A stretch of 64,000 bases of DNA, from contig NZ_RFFL01000008.1 in NCBI RefSeq assembly GCF_003696285.1, positions 155,931-219,930 of the forward strand, read 5' to 3'. The translations under genes were made by a program, and so were the position numbers. Below the pieces are notes generated by a model. That model did no database searches. It was given only the letters and a program-made list of their open reading frames with translations, and was not told where the DNA came from. The stretch is from Stutzerimonas nitrititolerans. GTDB taxonomy: Bacteria; Pseudomonadota; Gammaproteobacteria; Pseudomonadales; Pseudomonadaceae. Shown here piece by piece: positions 42,095-50,502 of the stretch. Position 1 is the first letter of the stretch; every line of letters begins with the position of its first letter.

Positions 42095-44349
42095 CAGAAG
42101 TCGACCGTGGCGCTGAGCGACAGGGTGCGCGGGGCGCCGAGGACGAGGTAGTTCGCACCTGGGAAGCCGCCGGTGGAGGCCCAATAGTCGCGGCCGGTGG
42201 CATTGTCCAGACGGGCGCGGAAGGTGACGTCGCGCTCGTCCAGCCGGACCTTGTAGCGGGCGCCCAGGTCCAGACGCGTCCAGGACGGCAACCTGAGGTC
42301 ATTGCTGGCGCTGGCGTACTGCTTGCCGGTATGCACCACCAGGCTGGTCAGCGTGAGTCCCTGCACGCCGGGCACGTCCCACTCGCCGCCGAGGTTGGCC
42401 TGTACCTTCGGTACGCCGATGGCATCGTTGCCGTCGTTGGCGCCGTTCAGGGTCTTCTTCTGCTCGGCGTCCAGCAGCGTCAAGCCGCCCAGCAGGCGCA
42501 CGCCGTAGACTGGCTCGCCGAACATGGAAAGCTCGATGCCGCGGTTGCGTTGCTCTCCACCTTCGCGGAAGACCTGATCCTCGACGATGCCGAACGGTCG
42601 CTCCGTGGTAAATACCGCAATGCTCCCACCCAGGGAGCCGCTGTCGTACTTGAGGCCGATTTCGGTTTGCTTCGCGACGTAGGGGGCCAGCGAGGTTCCG
42701 TAGTTGAGTACGGGACGTTTGTCGGCCGTCTCGAGAGGTGCACTCTCACCTTTGGTCAGACCCTCGATGTAGTTGGCGTAGACGGACAAATCGTCGTTCA
42801 ATTGGTAGACGATGCCGGCCATAGGTGTTGTCTCATAGCGGTTGTATTGCGAAGTGCGGTCGCCACTGGTGTTGTTGTAGCCTTTCACCTCAATCCCTTG
42901 CCGCCGTGCGCCGAGGGTAATCAGCAGGCGCTCGTCCAGAAAACCCATTGTGTCGGCGATGGCGATGCTCTGGGTGTGAACGCGCTCCGCTACTGTAGGG
43001 TCGGACAACGAGCCGCCCCCTGATGCCAATGGCGGCATGGCCGACGCGTAGGGGTGGTACAGGTCGCCGGTGAGCGGCGCTTTTGAATCCGAAGCTGCCC
43101 AGGCGTTGCGTTCCTCTGAGCTGTAGGTCGAGGCCGAGGTCACCAGTTGGTGGGAGACCGTGCCTGTTTGGATGCGCGCGCGCAGGCCGATCTCGGCTGT
43201 AGAGACACGATCCTCGCGGGAATTGTCGAAGCGGGTCGCGGAGGTGATGCCTGTAGGCGTGGCGCGTGGGTTGGAGAGCCGGTTCTTTTCCTCGCCTTTG
43301 CGCATGCCCGCCGCCGCCCAGCCGGTGACCGAGTCGGCGAAGTCATACTCGGCACGGAAGGTACCGAAGGTCTGTTTCTCTTTCGAATAGGTCCAGGGCT
43401 GGGCGAAGTTGTCGTCGGCGTCCGGTGCGCTGGGAATGCCGCCGCTCGGCGTCACGCTCGGGCGCGGGTTGTCCAGAAAATGGTACTGATGACCGATGTC
43501 AGCGGACAGGCGCAACCGGTCGCCCTGGTAGTCCAGACCCAAGGCAAACATGTCCAGCGTCTGGTCTTCATCCTCGACGCCGGTCTCGCCGGCGCGCTTG
43601 GCGGCATTGAGGCGGACGCCAAAGCGGTTCTCCGTTCCGAAGCGACGGCCGACATCGGCAGCGATCATTTCCTGACCGCCACTTTCCGCGCCCACGGTCA
43701 GCCGTGTCAGCGGCTCGTTCGGCGCACGCTTGGGCAGAAGCGTGATGGTGCCGCCAATACCGGTGCCGCCTGGGGCGGCGCCATTGAGGAAGGCGCTGGC
43801 GCCACGGAATACTTCGACTCGCTCGATGAACTCTGCCGCCACATACTGGCGCGGCAGCAGGCCATACAGGCCGTTGTAGGAAATGTCATCGGAAAAGAGC
43901 GGGAAGCCACGAACGACGTATAGCTCCTGCATGTTGCCGAAGCCCCTTGCCACGCGCACCGACGGATCGTTCTGCACGATATCCGACACGCTGCGCGCCT
44001 GCTGATCCTGTATCAGCTTGGAGGTATAGGCCGTCGAGGTGAACGGCGTATCCATATAGTCCTGATTGCCGAGGATGCCGACTCGCCCGCCACGTGCCAC
44101 CTGATCGCCGGCATAGGGCTCGGTCAGACCGCCGGCCGAGGCGTCGGCGCTGGCGACCACTTCGGTTTCGGGCAGTTCGAGCGGCTCGCTGCGCGGGCTG
44201 GCCTGACCTTCGGTCGTTTGCACTTCGTCCGAGGACTGGGCTGGGGATTGCTGCGCCATGGCCGGGGCGCCGGCGAAACTGGCGGCGAGGCAGACGGGCA
44301 GCAGGGCGGAGGCGGCACCTGTTTTACGAGGGAGGCGAAGGATGGTCAT
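42094..44349 (-). CDS. TonB-dependent siderophore receptor
   Basis: 751 residues with a signal peptide (to about residue 32, PAMAQ). A plug domain follows (DTPFTSTAYTSKLIQDQQARSVSDIVQNDPSVRVARG..ELYVVRGFPL.. IERVEVFRGASAFLNG), then a 22-strand barrel ending in an aromatic residue (SATVDF). No N-terminal STN signalling domain is seen, so it is a plain FhuA/FpvA-family importer. Substrate not determinable, probably a ferric siderophore. A Fur-box-like site lies 89 bases upstream. Confidence 0.93.
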   Translation of the reverse strand: MTILRLPRKTGAASALLPVCLAASFAGAPAMAQQSPAQSSDEVQTTEGQASPRSEPLELPETEVVASADASAGGLTEPYAGDQVARGGRVGILGNQDYMDTPFTSTAYTSKLIQDQQARSVSDIVQNDPSVRVARGFGNMQELYVVRGFPLFSDDISYNGLYGLLPRQYVAAEFIERVEVFRGASAFLNGAAPGGTGIGGTITLLPKRAPNEPLTRLTVGAESGGQEMIAADVGRRFGTENRFGVRLNAAKRAGETGVEDEDQTLDMFALGLDYQGDRLRLSADIGHQYHFLDNPRPSVTPSGGIPSAPDADDNFAQPWTYSKEKQTFGTFRAEYDFADSVTGWAAAGMRKGEEKNRLSNPRATPTGITSATRFDNSREDRVSTAEIGLRARIQTGTVSHQLVTSASTYSSEERNAWAASDSKAPLTGDLYHPYASAMPPLASGGGSLSDPTVAERVHTQSIAIADTMGFLDERLLITLGARRQGIEVKGYNNTSGDRTSQYNRYETTPMAGIVYQLNDDLSVYANYIEGLTKGESAPLETADKRPVLNYGTSLAPYVAKQTEIGLKYDSGSLGGSIAVFTTERPFGIVEDQVFREGGEQRNRGIELSMFGEPVYGVRLLGGLTLLDAEQKKTLNGANDGNDAIGVPKVQANLGGEWDVPGVQGLTLTSLVVHTGKQYASASNDLRLPSWTRLDLGARYKVRLDERDVTFRARLDNATGRDYWASTGGFPGANYLVLGAPRTLSLSATVDF

Positions 44350-44437
44350 GGTGGGCCTGACTGGGCTGGTGGTCGGTGCGAGGAGACATGACGTCGGCAG
44401 AGCCAGGCGGCATGACGGTCAGAGCCGGATAGGATAA

Positions 44438-44456
44438 CTCAATGATAATAATTCGC
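44438..44456. promoter_or_regulatory. Candidate Fur box of the siderophore receptor operon
   Basis: CTCAATGATAATAATTCGC matches 13 of 19 positions of the Fur consensus, including an unbroken AATGATAAT core, and is upstream of an iron receptor. Expected effect: repression by iron-loaded Fur. Confidence 0.65.
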
Positions 44457-44514
44457 AACAGTATTCAGATTGGCGGAAGAGTGAGGCATTCGGGACCGTG
44501 GTTGATGGTTCGAT

Positions 44515-44615
44515 GGTTCCCACGCTCCAGCGTGGTAACCCCGGTGGTGGACGCTCTGCGTCCAGCGACGCAGCACGTCGTGGCTGGCGCTCCCACGCGG
44601 AGCATGGGAGCGATC
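44515..44615. repeat. Intergenic repeat with TCCCACGC / GCGTGG units
   Basis: Contains GGTTCCCACGCTCCAGCGTGG and GCTCCCACGCGGAGCATGGGAGCG hairpins, plus GACGCTCTGCGTCCAGCGACGC. The TTCCCACGCGGAGCATGGGA part recurs at 46860. It lies between the receptor promoter and the SnoaL-like gene. Confidence 0.75.
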
Positions 44616-44706
44616 GAAGCTAAATAATCGGCTCGCCTGTCGATTCGCAGGCCTGCCACTCGACCAGTCCATGAACCCATCGTTGAACCACGAGGAGGAA
44701 ATGGAC

Positions 44707-45171
44707 ATGACACAGGATATCCGCCAGGACGAGAGCCGCATTCGCCAGCTCCACGAGGCGTTCGAACGCGACATCAAGACCAAGGCCCTGGACCCGATCA
44801 TGGCCCAGTACGCCGACGACCTGGTCGCCTTCGACGCCGTCGGAGCGCTGCAATTCAAGGGTGTGGACGAGTACCGCGCCCACTGGCAGCGCTGCTTCGA
44901 GTTCTGCCAGGGCGAGAGCTTTTTCGAGACCCACGAGCTGCATGTGACGGCGGTTGGCGATCTGGCCTACAGCCGCATGCTCAACCACTGCGGCGGGCCC
45001 AACGCCGAGGGTGAGATGCAGACCGGCTGGATGCGCGGCACCCGGGTCTGGGCCAGGCGCGACGGCGACTGGAAGGTGATCCACGAGCATTTCTCGATGC
45101 CCTTCGATATGGAAAGCGGCCAGGTCTGCATGTCACAGGAGCCATCGTCCGACCAGCAACAGGCGGGCTGA
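44707..45171 (+). CDS. SnoaL-like / DUF4440 family protein
   Basis: 154 residues. The fold pattern is NTF2-like: an N-terminal helix pair (IRQLHEAFERDIKTKALDPIMAQYADDLVAFDAVGALQFKGVDEYRAHWQRCFEF) and a strand-rich end (GTRVWARRDGDWKVIHEHFSMPFD). Such proteins are small hydrolases/isomerases or ligand binders; no function can be assigned. ATG 44707 was chosen over 44701 because GAGGAGG lies 8 bases before it. It precedes the YciI/ECF pair and may belong with them. Confidence 0.75.
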   Translation: MTQDIRQDESRIRQLHEAFERDIKTKALDPIMAQYADDLVAFDAVGALQFKGVDEYRAHWQRCFEFCQGESFFETHELHVTAVGDLAYSRMLNHCGGPNAEGEMQTGWMRGTRVWARRDGDWKVIHEHFSMPFDMESGQVCMSQEPSSDQQQAG

Positions 45172-45249
45172 ACGATATTCGTCGCCCGTCGACGCACGTC
45201 CGTCCGCCGGCTGCTAGCTTTTCTCCGTGCCCGGCAGACGGAGAGCGTG

Positions 45250-45606
45250 ATGAAATACCTGTGCCTGATCTATTACGACGAGCAGCGTGTCGACGAGATG
45301 AGTGACGAGCAATGGCAGGCGCTGGTCGCGCGCTGCCTGGCCTGTGGCGAGGAGCTGCGCGCCAGCGGCCATATGCTCGCCGGCGAGCCGCTGCAGGCGG
45401 TGCGCACGGCGCGTACGGTGCGGGTCCGCGACGGCGTCGCCACGGTGGTCGACGGTCCGTTCGCCGAGACCCGCGAGCAACTGGCCGGCTTCTACCTGAT
45501 CGAGGCGGCCGACCAGGGCGAAGCCGAGGCCATCGCCGCGAAGATCCCGCCGGCGACGTTCGGCAGTGTCGAGGTGCGCCCGTTGCGCCAGTTGCCGCAG
45601 CGCTGA
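45250..45606 (+). CDS. YciI/DGPF-domain protein
   Basis: 118 residues with MKYLCLIYYDE at the start and DGPFAETREQLAGFYLIEA in the middle, the DGPF motif of the YCII family. The domain is a ferredoxin-like fold with a putative active site. Genes of this type sit beside ECF42 sigma factors, as here (1 base before the sigma gene). The ATG at 45250 was preferred to the GTG directly before it. Confidence 0.9.
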   Translation: MKYLCLIYYDEQRVDEMSDEQWQALVARCLACGEELRASGHMLAGEPLQAVRTARTVRVRDGVATVVDGPFAETREQLAGFYLIEAADQGEAEAIAAKIPPATFGSVEVRPLRQLPQR

Positions 45607-45607
45607 C

Positions 45608-46849
45608 ATGGGCTGCGGCGGACAATCCGCTACGGCGGCGGTCGAGACGGTCTACCGGGCCGAGTCGCGGCGGGTGCTGGCTACCTTGATCCGCCTGCTG
45701 GGCGACTTCGATCGCGCCGAGGAGGCTTTGCACGACGCTTTCGCCGCAGCGCTACAGCAGTGGCCGCGCGACGGCGTACCGGGCAATCCGCGCGCCTGGC
45801 TGGTGTCCGCCGGGCGCCTCAAGGCCATCGATGCCTTGCGCCGGCGTGCGCGGTTCGATGCCTCGCTGCGGCTGCTGGCCGAGCAGCTGGAGGGCGAGGC
45901 GCATGAAGCGGAGCTCGACGAGGTGGAAGACGATCGTCTGCGGCTGATCTTCACCTGCTGCCACCCGGCGCTGCCGGCCGACGCGCGCGTGGCGCTGACC
46001 CTGCGCGAAGTTTGCGATCTGACCACCGAGGAGATCGCGCGGGCCTTCCTCGCCGCGCCCGCCACCATCGCCCAGCGTATCGTGCGTGCCAAGGCACGGA
46101 TCCGCGATGCGCGGATTCCCTACCGCGTGCCGGAGCGCGAGGAACTGCCGGCACGGCTCGACAGCGTGCTGCGGGTGATCTATCTGGTGTTCAACGAAGG
46201 CTATTCGGCCTCGGCAGGAGCGTCGCTGACCCGTGCCGACCTGTGCACGGAGGCCATCCGCCTCGGCCGGTTGCTGCTGGAGCTGCTGCCCGACGCCGAG
46301 GTGATGGGCCTGCTGGCGCTGATGCTGCTGCACGATGCGCGCCGCACCGCGCGTACCGATGCGGCCGGCGAGTTGGTGCGGCTGGAGGACCAGGACCGCA
46401 GCGCCTGGGACCGGCGACTGATCGCCGAGGGCTCGATGTTGGTGCGCCGCGCCCTGGCCAGCCGCAACTTCGGACCCTATGCCCTGCAGGCGGCGATCGT
46501 CGCCGTGCATGCCGAGGCGCCCAGCGCGGCGCAGACCGACTGGGCGCAGATCGTCCGGCTCTACGACGTGCTGCTGAGTCTGGGCCCGTCGCCAGTAGTG
46601 GAACTGAATCGCGCGGTGGCCGTGGCGATGCGCGACGGCCCGGCGGCCGGTCTGTGTCTGGTGGACGCGTTGCTGGCGCGCGGCGAACTGCGCGACTACC
46701 ACCTGAGCCACGCCGCCCGTGCCGACCTGCTGCGGCGGCTGGCGCGCATCGACGAGGCTCGCAGCGCCTACCGTGTGGCTCTGCAACTGGTGCGGCTGGA
46801 ACCGGAACGGCGCTTTCTGCAGCAACGACTGGATGAGCTGGGCGATTGA
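45608..46849 (+). CDS. ECF42-type RNA polymerase sigma factor with long C-terminal domain
   Basis: 413 residues. Sigma-2 region near 12-75 (FDRAEEALHDAFAAALQQWPRDGVPGNPRAWLVSAGRLKAIDALRR), sigma-4 near 115-165 (LTLREVCDLTTEEIARAFLAAPATIAQRIVRAKARIR), then ~240 residues of TPR-like helices (LPARLDSVLRVIYLVFNEGYSA.. LYDVLLSLGPSPVVELNRAVAVA) as in ECF42. No anti-sigma gene is adjacent, which is normal for the group: control is thought to run through the C-terminal extension. It probably drives the DGPF gene upstream. Confidence 0.92.
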   Translation: MGCGGQSATAAVETVYRAESRRVLATLIRLLGDFDRAEEALHDAFAAALQQWPRDGVPGNPRAWLVSAGRLKAIDALRRRARFDASLRLLAEQLEGEAHEAELDEVEDDRLRLIFTCCHPALPADARVALTLREVCDLTTEEIARAFLAAPATIAQRIVRAKARIRDARIPYRVPEREELPARLDSVLRVIYLVFNEGYSASAGASLTRADLCTEAIRLGRLLLELLPDAEVMGLLALMLLHDARRTARTDAAGELVRLEDQDRSAWDRRLIAEGSMLVRRALASRNFGPYALQAAIVAVHAEAPSAAQTDWAQIVRLYDVLLSLGPSPVVELNRAVAVAMRDGPAAGLCLVDALLARGELRDYHLSHAARADLLRRLARIDEARSAYRVALQLVRLEPERRFLQQRLDELGD

Positions 46850-46859
46850 GCACCCCGAT

Positions 46860-46996
46860 GGTTCCCACGCGGAGCATGGGAGCGATCAACTATTGTGGGA
46901 GCCGCGCCCCCGCGGCGAATGCAGGCGCGAGCCTGCCAGCAAGGCCAAAGAGCTTCGCCCCGAGGGCGGGGCTCCCAGGCAGAGCACGGGAGCGTT
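46860..46996. repeat. Composite intergenic repeat (GTTCCCACGCGGAGCATGGGAGCG and GTGGGAGCCGCG units)
   Basis: Begins with the same unit as the end of 44515-44615, then TGTGGGAGCCGCGCCCCCGCGGCGA, a second common Pseudomonas intergenic unit, and a GCCCCGAGGGCGGGGC hairpin (about 46957-46972). No gene lies between the sigma factor and dctD-type genes. Confidence 0.7.
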
Positions 46997-47017
46997 CGAG
47001 CGCGGTCGAGAACAGAG

Positions 47018-48370
47018 TCAGCCGTCCGTACCGCCTGCCGGCAAGTAGTCGCTGCGGCTCAGGCCATGGCGCTGCATCTTTTCGTTGAGCGTGCGGCGCG
47101 GCAGCTGCAGCAGGGCCATGACTTCGGCGATATTGCCTTTGCACTGCTGCAGGGCGCTATGCAGGCATTGCGCCTCGAAGGCTTCCATCTGTTCGGCCAG
47201 CGAGGTGCCGTTGTCGCCGGCGGGTGCGGATGGCGGCGGCGGGGCCAGGCCCAGGGCGTGACGTTCGGCGGCGTTGATCAGCTCGCGCACGTTGCCCGGC
47301 CAGTCGTGGGCGAGCAGCTGCGCCAGTTCGCCGGGGCCGACCGGCAGTGGCTCGCGGCCATGGCGTTGCGCCGCCTGGCTGGCGAAGTGTTCGAACAGCA
47401 GCGGAATGTCCTCGCGCCGTTCGCGCAGCGGCGGGATGTGCAGCTCGGCGACGTTCAGCCGGTACAGCAGGTCTTCGCGGAACCGCCCGCCGCGTACCTC
47501 TTCGAGCAGATCCGGTTTGGCCGCGCTGATCACCCGCAGGTCGACCTCGATGCTGCGGTTGGAGCCCAGCCGTTCCAGGGTCCTTTCCTGCAGCACGCGC
47601 AGCAGCTTGACCTGCTGCGCCAGCGGCATGCTTTCGATCTCGTCGAGGAACAGCGTGCCGCCGTGGGCATGTTCGATGCGGCCGATGCGCTTGCCCTGGG
47701 CGCCGGTGAAGGCGCCGCTTTCGTGGCCGAACAGCTCGCTCTCGAAGATGGTTTCCGGAATCGCCGCGCAGTTCAGCGCCACGAAGGGATGCCGCGCCCG
47801 CGGGCTGAAATCGTGCAGGCAGCGCGCGACCTGTTCCTTGCCGGCGCCGGTGTCGCCGCGGATCAGCACATTGACGTCGGTGCCGGCCAGTTCCAGCACC
47901 TGCCGGCGCAGGTTCTCCATGGCGCGGGAAACCCCCAGCAGCATCGATTCGATGCGGCCCTTGCGGGTGAACTGCTCGCGCAACTGGCGATTCTCGCAGA
48001 CCAGCCGGCGCTTGTCCTGGGCGCGGCGCACGCTGTCGAGCAGGCGTTCGGGGGTGAAGGGTTTCTCGATGAAGTCGTAGGCGCCCTGGCGCAACGCCTG
48101 TACCGCCATGGGCACGTCGCCGTGGCCGGTGACCATGATTACCGGCAGTTCGGGGTCCAGCGCGACCAGGCGTTCCAGCAGGCCAAGGCCGTCCAGGTCC
48201 GGCATGCGCACGTCGCTGATCAGCACGCCGGGAAAGTCGCGGTCGATCAGGCCCAGCGCTTCGCGCGCGCTGGCGCAGGTGCGCACGCGGAAACCGGACA
48301 GCTCCAGCCATTGCTGCACGGCCTGGCGGATCGCCGATTCATCGTCGATGAAGATGACCTGACCGCTCAT
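47018..48370 (-). CDS. dctD: DctD-type sigma-54 response regulator
   Basis: 450 residues: receiver domain with phospho-acceptor Asp53 (LISDVRMPDLDG), AAA+ domain with Walker A GDTGAGKE, GAFTGA (ESGAFTGAQGK) and Walker B GGTLFLDEIES, and a Fis-type helix-turn-helix (GNIAEVMALLQLPRRTLNEKMQRHGL). It pairs with the DctB-type kinase encoded 90 bases upstream. In the known system it activates C4-dicarboxylate transporter genes from sigma-54 promoters; no such transporter is in the window. Confidence 0.9.
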   Translation of the reverse strand: MSGQVIFIDDESAIRQAVQQWLELSGFRVRTCASAREALGLIDRDFPGVLISDVRMPDLDGLGLLERLVALDPELPVIMVTGHGDVPMAVQALRQGAYDFIEKPFTPERLLDSVRRAQDKRRLVCENRQLREQFTRKGRIESMLLGVSRAMENLRRQVLELAGTDVNVLIRGDTGAGKEQVARCLHDFSPRARHPFVALNCAAIPETIFESELFGHESGAFTGAQGKRIGRIEHAHGGTLFLDEIESMPLAQQVKLLRVLQERTLERLGSNRSIEVDLRVISAAKPDLLEEVRGGRFREDLLYRLNVAELHIPPLRERREDIPLLFEHFASQAAQRHGREPLPVGPGELAQLLAHDWPGNVRELINAAERHALGLAPPPPSAPAGDNGTSLAEQMEAFEAQCLHSALQQCKGNIAEVMALLQLPRRTLNEKMQRHGLSRSDYLPAGGTDG

Positions 48371-48460
48371 GTTTCGCTCCTTTGCTGATGGCCAGTCGCT
48401 GGATTGGCGGTTTGCACGGATGAATCCTCCTCTCCCGGCAAGGGAAGGAAGGGGGTGATG

Positions 48461-50224
48461 TTACTCGCTGGCACGCGCCTCGACTGCCGGCAGTCGAATA
48501 TCGAACACCGCACCCTGGGCGTCATTGCGCACCTCGAGGCGGCCGCCCAGGTCGCGCACGATGCCATAGGAAACCGCCAGCCCCAGCCCGAGGCCCTGGC
48601 CGACCGGCTTGGTGGTGAAGAAGGGCTCGAATACCTGGTCCAGATGCTCGCGATCGATCCCGCCGCCGCTGTCGGCGACGCTCAGCCGCCATTCGTTCCC
48701 GTCGCGGCGGCAATCGATGCGCAACTGCCGAACGCTGCTGCTCTGCATGGCGTCCAGCGCATTGTTCAACAGGTTGATCAGTACCTGCTCCAGGCGGATC
48801 GAATCGCCACTGACCCAGGCGTCGGGCGATACCTCACAGAGAACGTCCACGGCCTCGCTGCGGATGCGTGGGCCGAGCAGCTGCAGCGCCTGGTCCAGCA
48901 CCTCGTCCAGGCGCACGCGCTGAGGCAGGCCGGCGGGGTTCTTGCGGGCGAAGGTCTTCAGGTGGCCGGTGAGCGCCGCCATGCGTTCGATCAGGCCTTC
49001 GATCTGGCCCAGGCCTTCGCGCACGGCCTCGCTGCGACCGCTGTCGAGCAGCAGCCGCTGGCTGGCCAGCTGCATGCGCAGGGCGGTCAGCGGCTGGTTG
49101 ATCTCGTGGGCCAGGGCGGCGGACATCTGACCCAGGGCGGCCATGCGTGCGGCATGCACCAGGCCATCCTGCGCGGTGCGCAGCTCGCGGGTGCGGGCTT
49201 CCACCAGCCGCTCCAGTTCCTGGCGGCTGCGCTGTTCGACCCGGCGCGTCTTGCGCCGCTGGGCCAGGTAGAGCAGCAGGAAGGCCAGCGTCATCCACAC
49301 GCCCGCCGCCGCCAGGCGATAGCTGCGGATGTTGGCGGCTACCAGCTGCGGCTCCTGCAGCAGGTGCAGCGTCCAGTTTTCCGAGGGCAGGGTAAGGCGT
49401 TGCCAGAAGTAGTTGTGGCGACCGTCCGGTCCATCGACCTGGCGCCGCTCGCTGTCCTCGTCGATGCGTTGCAGGCGCCTGCTGTGCAGCGGCTGCAGGT
49501 TCTGTTCGGCATAGCGCCGGGCGGCGACCAGCTGGCTGCGGGTTTCGTCGCTGAGCGGCTGCAGATAGCGGAAGCGCCAGGCCGGTCGGTTGCTGAGAAT
49601 GACGATGTCCAGCGCGTCGGTGATCAGCAGGATGCCGGACTGGCCGACCCACTCGCGTTGCATGTCTTCCAGTTCGAGCTTGACTACCAGTACGCCGAGG
49701 ACTTCGCCGGCGGCGTTCTTCACCGAGCTGGAGAGGAAATAGCCGGGAATGCCGGTGGTCACGCCCACGGCGAAATAGTGGCCGCTGTCCTGGGTCAGCG
49801 CGTCGCGAAAGTAGGGCCGGAAGCCATAGTTGTAGCCGACGAAGCTGCTCCATTCGCGCCAGTTGCTCGCGGCGAGGGTATTGCCCTGGCGGTCGATGAG
49901 GTACAGCACCGACGAGCCGGCGGCCTGGTTCTGTCGCTCCAGACGGCGATTGAGCTGGTTGCGCAACTGCCGGTCGCCAGGGTTTTCCAGCAGTTTGCGG
50001 ATGTCGCTGTCCAGCGCCAGCAAGGCCGGCACCGAGCGGAAGCGCTCGACTTGGGTGTGGATCGTTTGGGCGTAGAGTTCGAGCTGCCCGCGGGCTTCCT
50101 GGCTGCGCTCGGTCCAGGTGCGCTGCTCTGCAACGCGCCCGGCCCAGTACATGCTCAGCAGCAGGCCGGCGAAGATCAGCAGCACGATCAGGACGACGCG
50201 GTAGCGGTTGGCGAGGGTGGGCAT
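48461..50224 (-). CDS. dctB: DctB-type sensor histidine kinase
   Basis: 587 residues. Two membrane helices (about 9-28 and 303-320) bracket a periplasmic sensor of ~275 residues with the tandem-PAS (dCache) pattern of DctB (ASNWREWSSFVGYNYGFRPYFRDAL). The cytoplasmic part has the H-box ALAHEINQPL (H373), N-box NLLNNALDAM and G-boxes (GGGIDREHL, GLGLGLAVSYGI). It would sense succinate, malate or fumarate outside the cell. Confidence 0.88.
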   Translation of the reverse strand: MPTLANRYRVVLIVLLIFAGLLLSMYWAGRVAEQRTWTERSQEARGQLELYAQTIHTQVERFRSVPALLALDSDIRKLLENPGDRQLRNQLNRRLERQNQAAGSSVLYLIDRQGNTLAASNWREWSSFVGYNYGFRPYFRDALTQDSGHYFAVGVTTGIPGYFLSSSVKNAAGEVLGVLVVKLELEDMQREWVGQSGILLITDALDIVILSNRPAWRFRYLQPLSDETRSQLVAARRYAEQNLQPLHSRRLQRIDEDSERRQVDGPDGRHNYFWQRLTLPSENWTLHLLQEPQLVAANIRSYRLAAAGVWMTLAFLLLYLAQRRKTRRVEQRSRQELERLVEARTRELRTAQDGLVHAARMAALGQMSAALAHEINQPLTALRMQLASQRLLLDSGRSEAVREGLGQIEGLIERMAALTGHLKTFARKNPAGLPQRVRLDEVLDQALQLLGPRIRSEAVDVLCEVSPDAWVSGDSIRLEQVLINLLNNALDAMQSSSVRQLRIDCRRDGNEWRLSVADSGGGIDREHLDQVFEPFFTTKPVGQGLGLGLAVSYGIVRDLGGRLEVRNDAQGAVFDIRLPAVEARASE

Positions 50225-50301
50225 GCCGGTTTTCCGGGTTTTTTGTAATGGAAGCCATGTTAAGCCAGAACGGCTGGTTGGCAGGCATTTGGGCTCTCAC
50301 T

Positions 50302-50394
50302 CGTAGGGCCGAAATTTGTTCGGCCAATAAGCCTCGCAAGCGGCCGAACAAGTTCGGCCCTACGCTTTTGCCGCCTGCTCTGTAGGGCCGAGTT
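50302..50394. repeat. GTAGGGCCGAA inverted repeat
   Basis: GTAGGGCCGAAATTTGTTCGGCC (50303) and GGCCGAACAAGTTCGGCCCTAC (50342-50363) are inverted copies; a third half-copy starts at 50382. A REP-like cluster between dctB and the divergent sulP gene. Confidence 0.8.
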
Positions 50395-50502
50395 CATTCG
50401 ATCACAGGCGCGAATCGGTTTGGCCTCGCCAGCGCAATCGCCGCCGTGTTCCGCTATCCTTCGCCACCCTTGCGTTACCCGCTCCCGCTTCTCAGGTTCT
50501 CC

